Shown piece by piece: positions 18,652 through 27,944 of a stretch of 64,000 nt of DNA (the first letter of the stretch is position 1; each line of letters begins with the position of its first letter). The position numbers and the translations under genes were made by a program. Under the pieces are notes generated by a model. The model ran no database searches, was not told the DNA's origin, and worked only from the letters and a program-made list of their open reading frames with translations. The stretch is from Opitutia bacterium (GTDB lineage: Bacteria > Verrucomicrobiota > Verrucomicrobiae > Opitutales > UBA953). The stretch spans positions 35,350 to 99,349 of the forward strand of contig SFEJ01000002.1 in assembly GCA_004558035.1 (NCBI GenBank). The letters run 5' to 3'.

Positions 18652-18729
18652 CGCGTCCGCCGGCGTTCCCGCGGCGAAATTGGCGTTGAGCCGCGGCGGG
18701 AATCCGTGCATACTGAGCGCACGAAAATC

Positions 18730-20205
18730 ATGAGCGAATTCGTCACAATCGCCCTGCTCGTCGGGGTCTCCGCTTTCGCGCTCCGGTCCTGGCTCGTGCT
18801 TCGTCACTCCAAAAGCGAGTACTATCGGCTGGACTTCAGTCTTCAGCACGAACGCTACAGCAACCGCCTCACCGTCGACTTCATGCACGCGGTGAAGCGC
18901 TCTCTGGAGACGGGCGAGGCGCAGGAAGTCACGAAGGACACCGTCTTCAGGAGCATTCTCTTCACGGCGATCCGCGGCACGCGCGCGATGAGCGCCTGCA
19001 TCTTCCGGCTGAACGAGGACGACGCGTTCGAGCCGATCGCGCGCGCGGGGCTGTTCCCGCTGCTCGGCGGCTATCCCGCGCGCTTCCGCGGCGCGTCGCG
19101 GGTCGGTCTGATCCGCGCGCATTTCGAAAAGACGATCTACGCGAAGGACGCGCCGTGCTTCGCCGAAGCGCTCCGCAGCGGGACCGCCACGCTCGTGCGC
19201 GCGTTCCCGCTCGCGCCCGGCAATTTCGTTCCCGACGATCCGCCCGCCGTGCCGCGCGACGTCATCGTCGCGCCGGTCTTCCTCTCGGGAAAGCTCATCG
19301 GCGTCATCGCCGTCGCCAATCCGCGCCACCGCGGCCGGTTCACGCCGTCGGAAATCAAGCTCGCCGACCTGCTCGCGCAGCAGGCGGGCATGGCGCTGCA
19401 GATGCGCACGCTTCTCGCCGTGCGCGCGGAAAAACAGCGGCTCGACTTCGAGCTCGGCATCGCCGCGAGCATTCAGAAGATGCTCCTCCCGCGCTACATT
19501 CCCCAGGCGCATTCCATCGACATCGCGACGACCTACCGCCCCGCGCAGACCGTCGGCGGCGACCTCTACGACGTCTTCGACCTCGGCGGCGGGCGCATCG
19601 CCGCGATCGTCGCGGACGTCTCCGGGCACGGCGTCTCCGCCGCGCTGCTCATGGCGATCTGCCGCACGAATTTTCACCGGATCGCGCCGACCTCCATCAG
19701 CGCCGCGGACCTGCTCCGCCGGCTCGACCGCGTGATGGCGCACTCGTTCTCGCGCGGCAAATTCCTGACCGCCGTCTGCGCGTTTCTGGACACGCAGCGC
19801 AACACGCTTTCGCTCGCGCGCGCCGGGCACGAACGCCCGCTCCTGCTCTCCAACAACGATCCCGCCACTGGAACGCCGCTGCGCGAGCCCAAGCTCGAAT
19901 TTCTCGACAGCGGCGGCCTCGCCGTCGGGCTGACGAAGCCGGAGATCTTCGACGCCTCCATCGCGGAGATCTCGCGCCCGTATTTCCGCAACGACGCGCT
20001 GATTCTCTACACCGACGGGCTGACGGAGGAACGCGGCGCGGACGGCGAGGAATTCGGCTCCGAGCGCCTCGCGCGCGTCGTCCGCAGGATGCACGGCGAA
20101 AACGCGCGGCGCATCAACGACGCCATCATCGCCGAGCTCTCCGCCTTCTCCGGAAAGACCGAATTTTCCGACGACCTCACGCTCGTCGCCATCCGCGCGA
20201 CCTGA
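18730..20205 (+). CDS. Membrane-anchored GAF/SpoIIE-type PP2C serine phosphatase (491 aa)
   Basis: This is an RsbU/SpoIIE-like regulator that would dephosphorylate an anti-sigma-factor antagonist. The start at 18730 gives an N-terminal membrane segment (FVTIALLVGVSAFALRSWLVL). A sensory domain of GAF type spans about 60-235 and ends with GVIAVANPRHRGRFTPSEIKLADLLAQQAGMALQ-like sequence. The PP2C part begins at ASIQKMLLPRYIPQ (about 250) and shows metal-binding GGDLYDV and DVSGHG, then ALILYTDGLTEER. The last residues keep DDLTLVAIR. No STAS or anti-sigma partner gene is next to it, although an ECF sigma gene lies 6 kb downstream. The frame is open upstream across the tRNA, which cannot be coding. 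Confidence 0.9.
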   Translation: MSEFVTIALLVGVSAFALRSWLVLRHSKSEYYRLDFSLQHERYSNRLTVDFMHAVKRSLETGEAQEVTKDTVFRSILFTAIRGTRAMSACIFRLNEDDAFEPIARAGLFPLLGGYPARFRGASRVGLIRAHFEKTIYAKDAPCFAEALRSGTATLVRAFPLAPGNFVPDDPPAVPRDVIVAPVFLSGKLIGVIAVANPRHRGRFTPSEIKLADLLAQQAGMALQMRTLLAVRAEKQRLDFELGIAASIQKMLLPRYIPQAHSIDIATTYRPAQTVGGDLYDVFDLGGGRIAAIVADVSGHGVSAALLMAICRTNFHRIAPTSISAADLLRRLDRVMAHSFSRGKFLTAVCAFLDTQRNTLSLARAGHERPLLLSNNDPATGTPLREPKLEFLDSGGLAVGLTKPEIFDASIAEISRPYFRNDALILYTDGLTEERGADGEEFGSERLARVVRRMHGENARRINDAIIAELSAFSGKTEFSDDLTLVAIRAT

Positions 20206-20245
20206 GCCGCGCGCGCCGAAAAAAACACGTTCCCGCCGCACGAAA

Positions 20246-21826
20246 ATGCTCTCCGAATTCCGCCTCCCCGTCATGTCCTGCGCCCGCGCGAAAGCCTGGG
20301 AAAAACGCTTCTTCGCGCCGGAAAACGCGGGCGCCGAAACGCCGCCGCAGGAACGCGACTTCATGCGCCGCGCGGGAACGCGCATCGGCGACTTCATCCT
20401 CTCGCGCCTGCGGGAACGCCCGCCCGCGCACCTGCTCGTCCTCTCCGGCAAAGGCCACAACGGCGGCGACGCGCTCATCGCCGCGCGGCGCGTGCTGAGC
20501 GCGTTCCCGCGCGGGAGCGTGCCCGCGAAGATCGTCTTCTTCGCGAAAGACTGGGACGCGCTCGCGCCGCTCACGATGGACGCCTACGAGGATTTTCTGC
20601 GCGACTGCGGCAAGGCGCCCGCGCTTTTTCTCTCGGAGGAATCTCCCGACGCGCTCGACGCCTTTCTGCCGCGTTCCCGCGGCGGCGTCGTGATCGACGG
20701 CGTTTACGGGCACGGCTTCCGGCCGCCGCTGCGCGAGCACGTCCGCGAGGCGTTCACGCGCCTCAACGCCCTCGGCGACGGCGACCTGCGCGTCTCCGTC
20801 GATCTGCCCTCGGGCGTGAGCGATTCGCCCGTTTCCGTCTGCGCCTTCGCGGCGGACTTCACCTGCGCGACGGGCATCCTCAAGACGCCGCTGCTCGATC
20901 CCACGAACTCGCGCTGCGTCGGCCGCGTCGTGCCGCTCGCGATCGGCTTTCCCGTCGAGGAAAAACGTATCTGCGCGGCGGATACGCGCCTCGCGCTCGG
21001 GCGCCTTCCCGCGCGGCGTCCCGCGTTCTGCGACAAGCGCACGTTCGGCCACGTTCTGATCGTCGGCGGCTCGCGCGCGATGCCGGGCGCGCTGATGCTC
21101 AACGCGCTCGCGGCTCTGCGCGCGGGCGCGGGGCTCGTCAGCGCGCTCTGCCCGCGAAGCGTCCACGCCGCCTTCGCCGCGCGCGCGCCGGGCGCGATGT
21201 GGATTCCCTGCGAAGAGACGCCGGAAGGCGCGCTCGAGCTCCGCGACACGCTCGCGAAATTCCGTAAATTTTCCGCCAGGGCGGGCGCCGTGCTCTGCGG
21301 TTCCGGCATGGGAGACTCGCCCGACGCGCAGGCGCTCGCGCAGAGCGTCGCCGCGGAAACGCCGGAAGCCGCCGCGCTCGTGCTCGACGCGGACGCGCTG
21401 CGCCCGGGCACGCTCTCGGCGCTGCGGCGAAGCGGCCCGAACGTGCTCCTGCCGCACCACGGCGAATTCCTCCGGCTCGGCGGCGACCCGAAAAACCCCG
21501 AAACATTCCTGAGCCGTAGGCCGCGAATTTCCGCGTTCGCGCTCAAAGGACCGTTCACGGAAATCCTGGACGCGGAAACGCGCCTGATCACGTCCGCGGG
21601 AACGCCCGCGCTCGCGCGCGGCGGGAGCGGCGACGTGCTCGCGGGAATGACGGCGGCGCTCTTCGCCGAACGCGCCTCGCGCCGCGACGCGCCGACGCCC
21701 GCGGAACTGCTCGCGCAGGCGGTCTGCTGGCACGGCGCCGCGGCTCAGCATTGGGAGCTCGCGCAGGGCACGCGCACGGCGGACGTCTCCGCCCTGTCCG
21801 ACTTCTTCGGCGATGCCCTGCCCTGA
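20246..21826 (+). CDS. nnr: Bifunctional NAD(P)H-hydrate epimerase / ADP-dependent dehydratase (526 aa)
   Basis: It repairs damaged hydrated NAD(P)H. The N-terminal YjeF_N epimerase domain (about 1-230) shows GKGHNGGDALIAAR, the epimerase nucleotide loop, and DLPSGVSD. The C-terminal ribokinase-like dehydratase domain begins near FGHVLIVGGSRAMPGAL and carries the GGSGDVLAGMTAAL motif with the catalytic Asp. Both halves appear intact, and the length is that of the E. coli fusion. It starts 40 bp after the phosphatase gene on the same strand. The coding sequence is dense in CGGGAACG/CGTTCCCG words (six within 20221-21840, including one just upstream). Confidence 0.93.
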   Translation: MLSEFRLPVMSCARAKAWEKRFFAPENAGAETPPQERDFMRRAGTRIGDFILSRLRERPPAHLLVLSGKGHNGGDALIAARRVLSAFPRGSVPAKIVFFAKDWDALAPLTMDAYEDFLRDCGKAPALFLSEESPDALDAFLPRSRGGVVIDGVYGHGFRPPLREHVREAFTRLNALGDGDLRVSVDLPSGVSDSPVSVCAFAADFTCATGILKTPLLDPTNSRCVGRVVPLAIGFPVEEKRICAADTRLALGRLPARRPAFCDKRTFGHVLIVGGSRAMPGALMLNALAALRAGAGLVSALCPRSVHAAFAARAPGAMWIPCEETPEGALELRDTLAKFRKFSARAGAVLCGSGMGDSPDAQALAQSVAAETPEAAALVLDADALRPGTLSALRRSGPNVLLPHHGEFLRLGGDPKNPETFLSRRPRISAFALKGPFTEILDAETRLITSAGTPALARGGSGDVLAGMTAALFAERASRRDAPTPAELLAQAVCWHGAAAQHWELAQGTRTADVSALSDFFGDALP

Positions 21827-21861
21827 CCGCCTCCGCGCCGCGAAAAACCGAGGGTCCGGGC

Positions 21862-21903
21862 GGCAAATTTCAATTTGCCAAAGCGTTCCCGCGCGGATTT
21901 AAT
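21862..21903 (+). promoter_or_regulatory. pgk-tpiA promoter overlapped by a palindrome
   Basis: TTGCCA (21875-21880) and TTTAAT (21898-21903) are spaced 17 nt, each 5/6 to the sigma70 consensus, 46 bp before the pgk ATG. A palindrome GGCAAAT-TTCA-ATTTGCC (21862-21879) overlaps the -35, as an operator would. The spacer contains the CGTTCCCG word. Confidence 0.6.
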
Positions 21904-21948
21904 GAAAGAACATTTTGTTGAAACCACTCTTTGAACAATCACAAAACT

Positions 21949-23193
21949 ATGGCAGCTAAAACAATTCGAGACATCGATGTTAACGGCAAACGCGTGTTCA
22001 TCCGCGTTGACTTCAACGTTCCGCAGGACAAGGCGACGGGCGCGATCACGAACCCGCAGCGCATCGTCGCGGCGCTCCCGACGATCCAGTACGCGCTCGA
22101 CCACGGCGCGGCGGTCGTTCTCGCCTCGCACCTCGGCCGCCCGAACGGTCAGGTCACTCCGAAATTTTCGCTCAAGCCCGTCGCGGAAGAGCTCTCCAGG
22201 CAGATCGGCAAGCCGGTGAAGTTCGTCGAGGACTGCGTCGGACCCGTCGCCGAAGAGGCGAAGGCGGCGCTGAAGCCGGGCGAGATCCTGCTCCTTGAAA
22301 ATCTGCGCTTCCACATCGAGGAAGAAGGCAAGGCGAAGGACGCCGACGGCAACAAGATCAAGGCCGATCCCGCGAAGGTCGCCGAATTCCGCGCGAGCCT
22401 TTCCAAAAACGTGGACGTGTACGTGAACGACGCGTTCGGCACGGCGCACCGCGCGCACTCCTCGATGGTCGGCGTCGATCTTCCCGCGAAGGTCGCCGGC
22501 TTCCTCATGGAAAAGGAACTCAAGGCGTTCGCGGCGGTGCTCGAAAACCCGGCGCGCCCGCTCCTCGCGATTCTCGGCGGCGCGAAGATCGCCGACAAGA
22601 TTCCGCTGATCAAGAACCTCATCGACAAGGCGAACGAGATCATCATCGGCGGCGGCATGGCGTTCACGTTCAAGAAGGTCATGCAGAACATGGAGATCGG
22701 CGCCTCGCTCTTCGACGAAGAAGGCGCGAAGCTCGTTCCCGAGCTCATCGCCAAGGCGCAGGAAAAGGGCGTGAAGATCACGCTTCCGGTCGATTACGTG
22801 TGCGCGGACAAGTTCGCGGCGGACGCGGCGACGCAGGCGGCGACGGACGAAACCGGCATTCCCGCCGGCTGGATGGGCCTCGACGTCGGCCCGAAGACGA
22901 GCGAAATCTTCACGAAGTCCATTCTCGCCTCCAAGACCATCGTCTGGAACGGCCCCGCGGGCGTGTTCGAGTTCGACGCCTTCGCGGCGGGAACGAAGGC
23001 GATGGCGGACGCGATCGCCAAGGCGACGGAAGCCGGCGCGACCACGGTCGTCGGCGGCGGCGACACGGCGACGGCGGCGAAGAAATTCGGCGTCGCGAAG
23101 ACCGTCTCGCACTGCTCCACGGGCGGCGGCGCTTCGCTCGAGCTCCTCGAAGGCAAGATTCTTCCCGGCGTGGACGCGCTGGACAAGGCGTAA
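21949..23193 (+). CDS. pgk: Phosphoglycerate kinase (414 aa)
   Basis: This glycolytic enzyme transfers phosphate between 1,3-bisphosphoglycerate and ADP. Substrate-binding motifs VDFNVP and SHLGRPNG are near the N-terminus. The nucleotide-binding half contains GGAKIADKIPLI, VWNGPAGVFE, GGGDTATA and the C-terminal HCSTGGGASLELLEG. I prefer the ATG at 21949 (MAAKTIRDIDV) to an in-frame TTG six codons upstream. tpiA follows after 37 bp and shares its terminator. CGGGAACG words are sparse here, as expected for a strongly constrained gene. Confidence 0.97.
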   Translation: MAAKTIRDIDVNGKRVFIRVDFNVPQDKATGAITNPQRIVAALPTIQYALDHGAAVVLASHLGRPNGQVTPKFSLKPVAEELSRQIGKPVKFVEDCVGPVAEEAKAALKPGEILLLENLRFHIEEEGKAKDADGNKIKADPAKVAEFRASLSKNVDVYVNDAFGTAHRAHSSMVGVDLPAKVAGFLMEKELKAFAAVLENPARPLLAILGGAKIADKIPLIKNLIDKANEIIIGGGMAFTFKKVMQNMEIGASLFDEEGAKLVPELIAKAQEKGVKITLPVDYVCADKFAADAATQAATDETGIPAGWMGLDVGPKTSEIFTKSILASKTIVWNGPAGVFEFDAFAAGTKAMADAIAKATEAGATTVVGGGDTATAAKKFGVAKTVSHCSTGGGASLELLEGKILPGVDALDKA

Positions 23194-23230
23194 AAATCGA
23201 CAACCTCAAATTTCAATCACCTAAAAAATC

Positions 23231-23998
23231 ATGTCACGCAAAATCCTCATCGCAGGTAACTGGAAAATGAACAAGACGGCGACGGAAGCCGTCGAACTCG
23301 CCAAGCCGATCATCGCGGCGGTCAGCAACCGCAACGAAATCGACGTGCTGATGTGCCCGACGTTCACGTCGATCCCGGCCGTCAGCGCCCTCATCGGCAA
23401 TTCCACCGTCAAGCTCGGCGCGCAGAACGTCAGCGACAAGGCTTCGGGCGCCTACACGGGCGAAATCTCCGCGGCGATGCTCCGCGACCTGCACGTCTCG
23501 CACGTCATTCTCGGCCACAGCGAACGCCGCAGCTACTACGGCGAAACGGACGCGTTCATCAACAAGAAGGTCATCACCTGCCTCGAAAGCAACCTGATCC
23601 CGATTCTCTGCGTCGGCGAAACGCTCGAAGAACGCGAAGCCGGCAAGGTCGAAGACGTCATCAGGACGCAGCTCGTCGGCGGTCTCGCGAACGTCCCCGC
23701 GGACAAGGCGGAAAACATCGTCATCGCCTACGAACCCGTCTGGGCGATCGGCACCGGCAAGACCGCGACGCCCGACCAGGCGCAGGACGTGCACGCGTTC
23801 ATCCGCAAGACGCTCACCGAAATCCTCGGCACGGTTTCCGACAAGATCCGCATCCTCTACGGCGGTTCGATGAAGCCGGCGAACGCCGACGAACTCCTCG
23901 CCAAGCCGGACATCGACGGTGGCCTCATCGGCGGCGCGGCGCTCGTCGCGAAGGACTTCCTCGCCCTCGTCGAAAGCGGCGTCAAGGCGCAGGCGTGA
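23231..23998 (+). CDS. tpiA: Triosephosphate isomerase (255 aa)
   Basis: It interconverts dihydroxyacetone phosphate and glyceraldehyde 3-phosphate. Visible catalytic elements are GNWKMNK (Lys), the catalytic His in ILGHSERRSYYGE, the catalytic Glu in AYEPVWAIGTGKTATPDQ, and the phosphate loop YGGSMKPANADEL with GGLIGGAAL. Full length and ordinary. Second gene of the pgk-tpiA operon, with a strong terminator 33 bp downstream. Confidence 0.97.
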   Translation: MSRKILIAGNWKMNKTATEAVELAKPIIAAVSNRNEIDVLMCPTFTSIPAVSALIGNSTVKLGAQNVSDKASGAYTGEISAAMLRDLHVSHVILGHSERRSYYGETDAFINKKVITCLESNLIPILCVGETLEEREAGKVEDVIRTQLVGGLANVPADKAENIVIAYEPVWAIGTGKTATPDQAQDVHAFIRKTLTEILGTVSDKIRILYGGSMKPANADELLAKPDIDGGLIGGAALVAKDFLALVESGVKAQA

Positions 23999-23999
23999 A

Positions 24000-24027
24000 G
24001 AAAGCTTAAAGTTTAAGGCTTAAAAGA
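24000..24027. repeat. Short word-repeat tract (CTTAAAG family)
   Basis: AAAGCTTAAAGTTTAAGGCTTAA-type sequence sits immediately after the tpiA stop and before its terminator. It uses the same words as the tracts at 11079-11131 and 16675-16785. Confidence 0.5.
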
Positions 24028-24030
24028 AGA

Positions 24031-24066
24031 GCGTTCCCGCGATTCGCTTCGCGGGAACGCTTTTTT
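24031..24066 (+). terminator. pgk-tpiA terminator built from an inverted pair of GCGGGAACG words
   Basis: A perfect 12-bp stem GCGTTCCCGCGA / TCGCGGGAACGC with a 6-nt loop is followed by six T. Each arm contains one copy of the genome-abundant 9-mer. Confidence 0.93.
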
Positions 24067-24186
24067 CGTCGTTCCCGCGCGCGAAATTTCTCCATTTTCA
24101 AATTGTCCGCGGAGGCGTTTTCGTGTAGAAAAGAATCGAAGGCGCCTTCGCGCCGATTCTCAAAAAACAGAATCCATCACTTAGAA

Positions 24187-25287
24187 ATGAACGCATCCCT
24201 GATCGCAAAACAGTTCGCCGTCTCCGGGCGGCTCGTTTCCGTCGAGCCCTTCGGTTCCGGCAACATCAACGACACCTACCGCGTCATCTTCCGCACGACG
24301 TTTTCGGAAGAGCGCTTCATCCTGCAGCGCATCCGCCGCGCGGTTTTCCCCAAGCCGGAAAACATCATGCACAACATGCGCGTCGTGACGGACGTGTGCC
24401 ACAAGAAGCTCGAAGAGATCAACGAAACCTCCGACCGCATCTGGCAGCTGCCGAAGATCATCCGCACGCGCGACGGCAAAGACTTTTACGTGGACGGGAA
24501 CGGCGAAGTCTGGCGCGCGATCTCCAACATCGCCTCCGCGGTCTCCTACGAGAAAGTGCAGAGCCCCGACCACGCGTTCGAAGCGGGAACGGTGCTCGGC
24601 TGCTTCCAGAATCTCATTTCCGACATTCCCTGCGAAAACCTCGAATACGTCATCGAAAGCTTCCACATCACGCCGACGTATCTCGACGCGATGGACGCCG
24701 CGCTGAAGACGCCCGAGGCGCAGGACCTGCTCGCGCATTCCCGCGAAGCGCGCAACTGTCTCGCGATCATCGAAGAGCGCCGCGATTTCTGCTCCGTCTT
24801 CGAAAAGGCGAAAAAGGACGGAATCCTGAAGCTGCGCCCGACGCACGGCGACCCGAAGGTCGCGAACATCCTCATCGACGAGACGACCGGCAAAGGCACC
24901 TGCATCGTGGACCTGGACACGATCCAGCCCGGGCTCGTCCACGCCGACATCGGCGACGCCGTCCGCTCCTCCTGCAATCCCGCGGGCGAAGACGCGATGG
25001 ATCTCCACACGGTCTTCTTCGACACGGATCTTTTCTCCGCGTTCTACCGCGGCTACATGCGCCACGCCAAAAAATTCTTCACGCAGGCGGACCACGACTA
25101 TCTTTTCGACGCCGTGCGCATCCTGCCGCTCGAACTCGGTCTGCGCTTCTTCGCGGACTATCTCGCCGGCGACGTCTACTTCAAGACGCGCTACAAGGAA
25201 CACAACCTCAAGCGCGCGCTCGTGCAGCTGCGTCTCATGGAAAGCATCGAATCCCGCGAGTCGCAGATCCGCAAGATCATCGGCTGA
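24187..25287 (+). CDS. APH-fold sugar kinase, N-acetylhexosamine 1-kinase-like (366 aa)
   Basis: This protein has the aminoglycoside-phosphotransferase fold. The N-lobe pattern GSGNINDTYRV, FILQRIRRAVFPKPENIMHNM closely matches NahK-type kinases, which phosphorylate GlcNAc/GalNAc at C1. The catalytic loop is THGDPKVANIL, and the metal-binding DLDTIQPGLVHADIGDAVR follows. The ATG at 24187 is chosen because family similarity starts at once; the frame is open a little further upstream. It is separated from tpiA by a terminator, so it is an independent unit, possibly with the membrane-protein gene 15 bp downstream. The substrate is inferred; an aminoglycoside role is unlikely. Confidence 0.8.
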   Translation: MNASLIAKQFAVSGRLVSVEPFGSGNINDTYRVIFRTTFSEERFILQRIRRAVFPKPENIMHNMRVVTDVCHKKLEEINETSDRIWQLPKIIRTRDGKDFYVDGNGEVWRAISNIASAVSYEKVQSPDHAFEAGTVLGCFQNLISDIPCENLEYVIESFHITPTYLDAMDAALKTPEAQDLLAHSREARNCLAIIEERRDFCSVFEKAKKDGILKLRPTHGDPKVANILIDETTGKGTCIVDLDTIQPGLVHADIGDAVRSSCNPAGEDAMDLHTVFFDTDLFSAFYRGYMRHAKKFFTQADHDYLFDAVRILPLELGLRFFADYLAGDVYFKTRYKEHNLKRALVQLRLMESIESRESQIRKIIG

Positions 25288-25302
25288 GAAAGCGCGACGG
25301 CG

Positions 25303-26178
25303 ATGCCGCTCCCCGCGACGGAAAACCTCCCCGATTCACCCGCGAGCCACGTGCTGGCGGGTGTTTTCGCGCTCGCGTTTCTGGCGATTCTCTTCTCCTG
25401 CTCGCTGCGCGGCTACCGCCGGGGGCCGATCCGCAGCCTCGCGCCGCTGATCGCGTTCGCGTTCGCGGGAACGCTCGCCTGGCTCTTCGGTGCGGACCTG
25501 GGCTTCGCCCTGCTCGGCAACATCGGCATTCCGTGGATACTGCGCGGCGTCGCGGGAATCGCGCTCACGGCGACGCTCGTCTGGCTCCCCGTCTTCAGTC
25601 TGCTGTGGTGGCGCGGGCGCTCGCAGATTTCGGAGCAGACCGGCGAGCCGGAATATCCCGTCTTCGGCGCGGTCGTCGGCTGCTGGATCGGATTTTTCTG
25701 GACGGGCGCGTGCGTGTTCGTCCTCGCCGCGGCGGGAACGCTCGGCGAAGCGCTGAACGGCGGCGCGAAGGAAGCCCCCGGCGTCCGCGGGAACGTCTGC
25801 CGCGCCGCGATCCGCGCGCGCGCCTCGGTCGCGCTGATTCCGGGGCTGCGCTTCGTCGAAAACTGGAACCCGCTCCCGGAAAGCTTCGTGCGCAAAATCG
25901 ACAAGCTCGTCGCCGTGCTTTCCGATCCCGCGGCGGCGCGCAAATTCATCTACGCCGACGAAGTCCAGTCGGTGCTCACGCTCCCCGCCGTCTACCCGAT
26001 CGTGAACTCGCCGAAAATACAGCGCATGATGGCCGCCCGCGACGTGGACGGCATCCTCTCCGATCCGGACGTGAACCGGATGCTCGACGACCCGGACCTG
26101 CGCCGCGCCGTCGCGGAAATCGACTTCGAAGCCCTGCTCGACTCTATCCTCGCCGCGAAAGCGACCCGCCCGGACTGA
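25303..26178 (+). CDS. CvpA-like four-helix membrane protein (291 aa)
   Basis: Four hydrophobic segments lie in the first half (about 15-35, 45-72, 78-101 and 120-145), the layout of CvpA-family inner-membrane proteins. The C-terminal half is soluble. It holds a repeated short motif: ARDVDGILSDPDVNRMLDDPDLRRAV. Similar degenerate helices occur in Verrucomicrobia and Planctomycetes CvpA-like proteins, to my recollection. It follows the kinase by 15 bp. No enzymatic residues are recognisable. The function is unknown, and CvpA homology is a judgement from topology. Confidence 0.55.
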   Translation: MPLPATENLPDSPASHVLAGVFALAFLAILFSCSLRGYRRGPIRSLAPLIAFAFAGTLAWLFGADLGFALLGNIGIPWILRGVAGIALTATLVWLPVFSLLWWRGRSQISEQTGEPEYPVFGAVVGCWIGFFWTGACVFVLAAAGTLGEALNGGAKEAPGVRGNVCRAAIRARASVALIPGLRFVENWNPLPESFVRKIDKLVAVLSDPAAARKFIYADEVQSVLTLPAVYPIVNSPKIQRMMAARDVDGILSDPDVNRMLDDPDLRRAVAEIDFEALLDSILAAKATRPD

Positions 26179-26243
26179 TTTTCCCCGGCCCGGCCCCGCT
26201 TCACGAAAAGCGCGCTTCCGCGGGAGCGCGGCGGGGGAAAATC
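26177..26243. terminator. Nested inverted repeat between CvpA-like and sigma-factor genes
   Basis: GATTTTCCCC (from 26177) pairs with GGGGAAAATC (26234-26243), enclosing a second hairpin around GCGCTTCCGCGGGAGCGC. There is no clear T-run, so termination is only possible. Confidence 0.4.
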
Positions 26244-26293
26244 CGCTTTTCATCGGGGAACTGAAAGAGTAGGCTTTGAGCATTGACGCTCAA

Positions 26294-26953
26294 ATGACGC
26301 CTTCACGAAAAAACGCCGAAGCGGAACGCTCCTTTTCCGGCCCGCACCGAAACGACGCCGGAAACGGACGGCGCGCGACGGCGCCGCTGCTGAGCTTCCC
26401 GAAACGCGGACGGAGCGAATCCGCCGAGCCCCCTTCCGAGCGGCTTTTCCGCTCCGCCTACGCGGAACTTTTCCCGCGCGTCCTCCGCTGGCTCGTCTCG
26501 CGCGGCGCGGACCGCGATTCCGCGAGCGACCTCGCGCAGGACGTCTTCGTCCGCGCCTGGGAACGCCGCGGGAATTTCGCCGACCGCGCCGCTCTTTCCG
26601 GCTTCGTCTTCGCCTGCGCGAAAAATCTCCGCATCGACCGCGCGCGGCGTTCCCGCCTTCTCGAAATTTCCGGCGCGGAAGCCGGCGAGGACGCGGCGCT
26701 CGCCGACACCCCGCACGCCTCGCTCGGCGCGCCCGACCTCGCCTATCTCCGCGCGCGCCTCGCCGCGGCGCTCGACTCGCTTCCCGAGGGCCAGCGCGAA
26801 TGCTTCACCCTCTCCCGCCTCGCGGAATGCTCCGCCGAAGAGATTTCCCGCGCGCTCGGCATTTCGGAAAATCTCGTCTATGCCCGGATTCTGCTCGCGC
26901 GCAAAAAACTCGCCGCCGCTCTCGGAGACCTGCGCGGCCTCACGGAGGCGTGA
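26294..26953 (+). CDS. ECF-type RNA polymerase sigma factor (219 aa)
   Basis: Region 2 reads LFRSAYAELFPRVLRWLVSRGA, then DLAQDVFVRAWERR, with promoter-melting sequence ending FACAKNLRIDRARR. Region 4 reads LPEGQRECFTLSRLAECSAEEISRALGISENLVYARILLARKKL. The two are separated by a short linker. About 50 residues precede region 2, more than usual and Arg/Pro-rich. An in-frame TTG at 26276 would add six residues; I chose the ATG. No anti-sigma gene follows: the next gene is convergent. The target regulon is unknown. Confidence 0.88.
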   Translation: MTPSRKNAEAERSFSGPHRNDAGNGRRATAPLLSFPKRGRSESAEPPSERLFRSAYAELFPRVLRWLVSRGADRDSASDLAQDVFVRAWERRGNFADRAALSGFVFACAKNLRIDRARRSRLLEISGAEAGEDAALADTPHASLGAPDLAYLRARLAAALDSLPEGQRECFTLSRLAECSAEEISRALGISENLVYARILLARKKLAAALGDLRGLTEA

Positions 26954-26998
26954 GCCTCGGAAACGCTGGAGAAGCGCGCCTGTCGGGCGCGGGCTCCG

Positions 26999-27928
26999 TC
27001 ACGCCTCGTCGGGGAAGACGTCGCGGCGGGCTCTGCTGCGCGTCACCATGTGGACGCCGAGGAAGATGACGAGCGCGGCGAGCAGTTTGCCCCAGGAAAA
27101 TTCGTCCTGCGCAAGCGCGATCGCCAGCGCGCACGCGACGACGGGCTGCACGTAGTTGTACATGCTCGCGGTGGTCGGGCGGATGCGCCGGACCGCCATC
27201 GGTATGAGCATGTAGGCGAGGAACGTCGCGCCGAAAAGCACGTAGGCGAGCGCGGCGAAGACCTGCGCGTCGGGCGGCCTCGGGAACGCGCCGTGCGGGC
27301 GGAGCACCGCGGGAACGGTCAGCGGCGCGACTTCGAGCACGGCGAAGAGGAACATCCACTTCATCATCGTCACCGCCTGATATTTGACGGAAAGCGGTTT
27401 GGAGAAGACGAAGTATATCGCGTAGATGAGCATGCTGCCGACGATGCAGAGGTCGCCCGCGAGGCTCGACGCGGCGTTCCCGCCGCCCTGCGCGGCGCCC
27501 GACTGCAGCACGAGCCAGACGGCTCCCGCCGCGCCCGCGAGCACGCCGGCGCATTTCAGCCGCGTGATCGGTTCGCGCAGGAAGACCGCCGCGAGCAGCA
27601 TGACGACGATCGGCGTTCCCGTGGTGATGACGGACGCGTCCACGGGCGAAGTCATGCTCAGCCCGAAGACGAAGAGCGTCTGATTGCCCGCCACGCCGCA
27701 GGTCGAGCACAGCAGGAGCACGGCGATTTCCTTGAGCGAAAGTTTTTCGCGCGGGAGAAAAAGCGAGAGCGCCCAGAACAGCGCGCACGCGGCGACCATG
27801 CGCGCGAGCGTCTGAAATTCCGGCGTCACGCGTCCGGCGAGCAGCCATTTGGAGACGGCGTAGTTGACGCCGAAGATGAAGTTCGCCGCGAAGATGAGCA
27901 GGTGCCCGTGAATGCGTTCGCGAGTCAT
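26999..27928 (-). CDS. EamA/DMT-superfamily transporter (309 aa)
   Basis: About ten hydrophobic helices form two EamA repeats. The first includes LIFAANFIFGVNYAVSKWLL and SMTSPVDASVITTGTPIVVMLLAAVFLREPI. The second includes ALAYVLFGATFLAYMLIPMAVRRIRPTTASMYNYVQPVVACALA. Likely an inner-membrane exporter of amino acids or other small metabolites; the substrate cannot be told. It follows recJ by 16 bp on the same strand and is probably co-transcribed. It converges on the sigma gene with 45 bp between stops. Confidence 0.88.
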   Translation of the reverse strand: MTRERIHGHLLIFAANFIFGVNYAVSKWLLAGRVTPEFQTLARMVAACALFWALSLFLPREKLSLKEIAVLLLCSTCGVAGNQTLFVFGLSMTSPVDASVITTGTPIVVMLLAAVFLREPITRLKCAGVLAGAAGAVWLVLQSGAAQGGGNAASSLAGDLCIVGSMLIYAIYFVFSKPLSVKYQAVTMMKWMFLFAVLEVAPLTVPAVLRPHGAFPRPPDAQVFAALAYVLFGATFLAYMLIPMAVRRIRPTTASMYNYVQPVVACALAIALAQDEFSWGKLLAALVIFLGVHMVTRSRARRDVFPDEA

Positions 27929-27944
27929 TGCGGAGGCGGAAGAA

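Noticed and set aside
18430..18729. Extension of the phosphatase frame upstream through the tRNA
   Set aside because: It would translate the whole tRNA-Val gene. The ATG at 18730 begins directly before the membrane segment.
24187..25287. Aminoglycoside-resistance phosphotransferase
   Set aside because: It has the fold, but the motif pattern matches hexosamine kinases and there is no resistance or mobile context.
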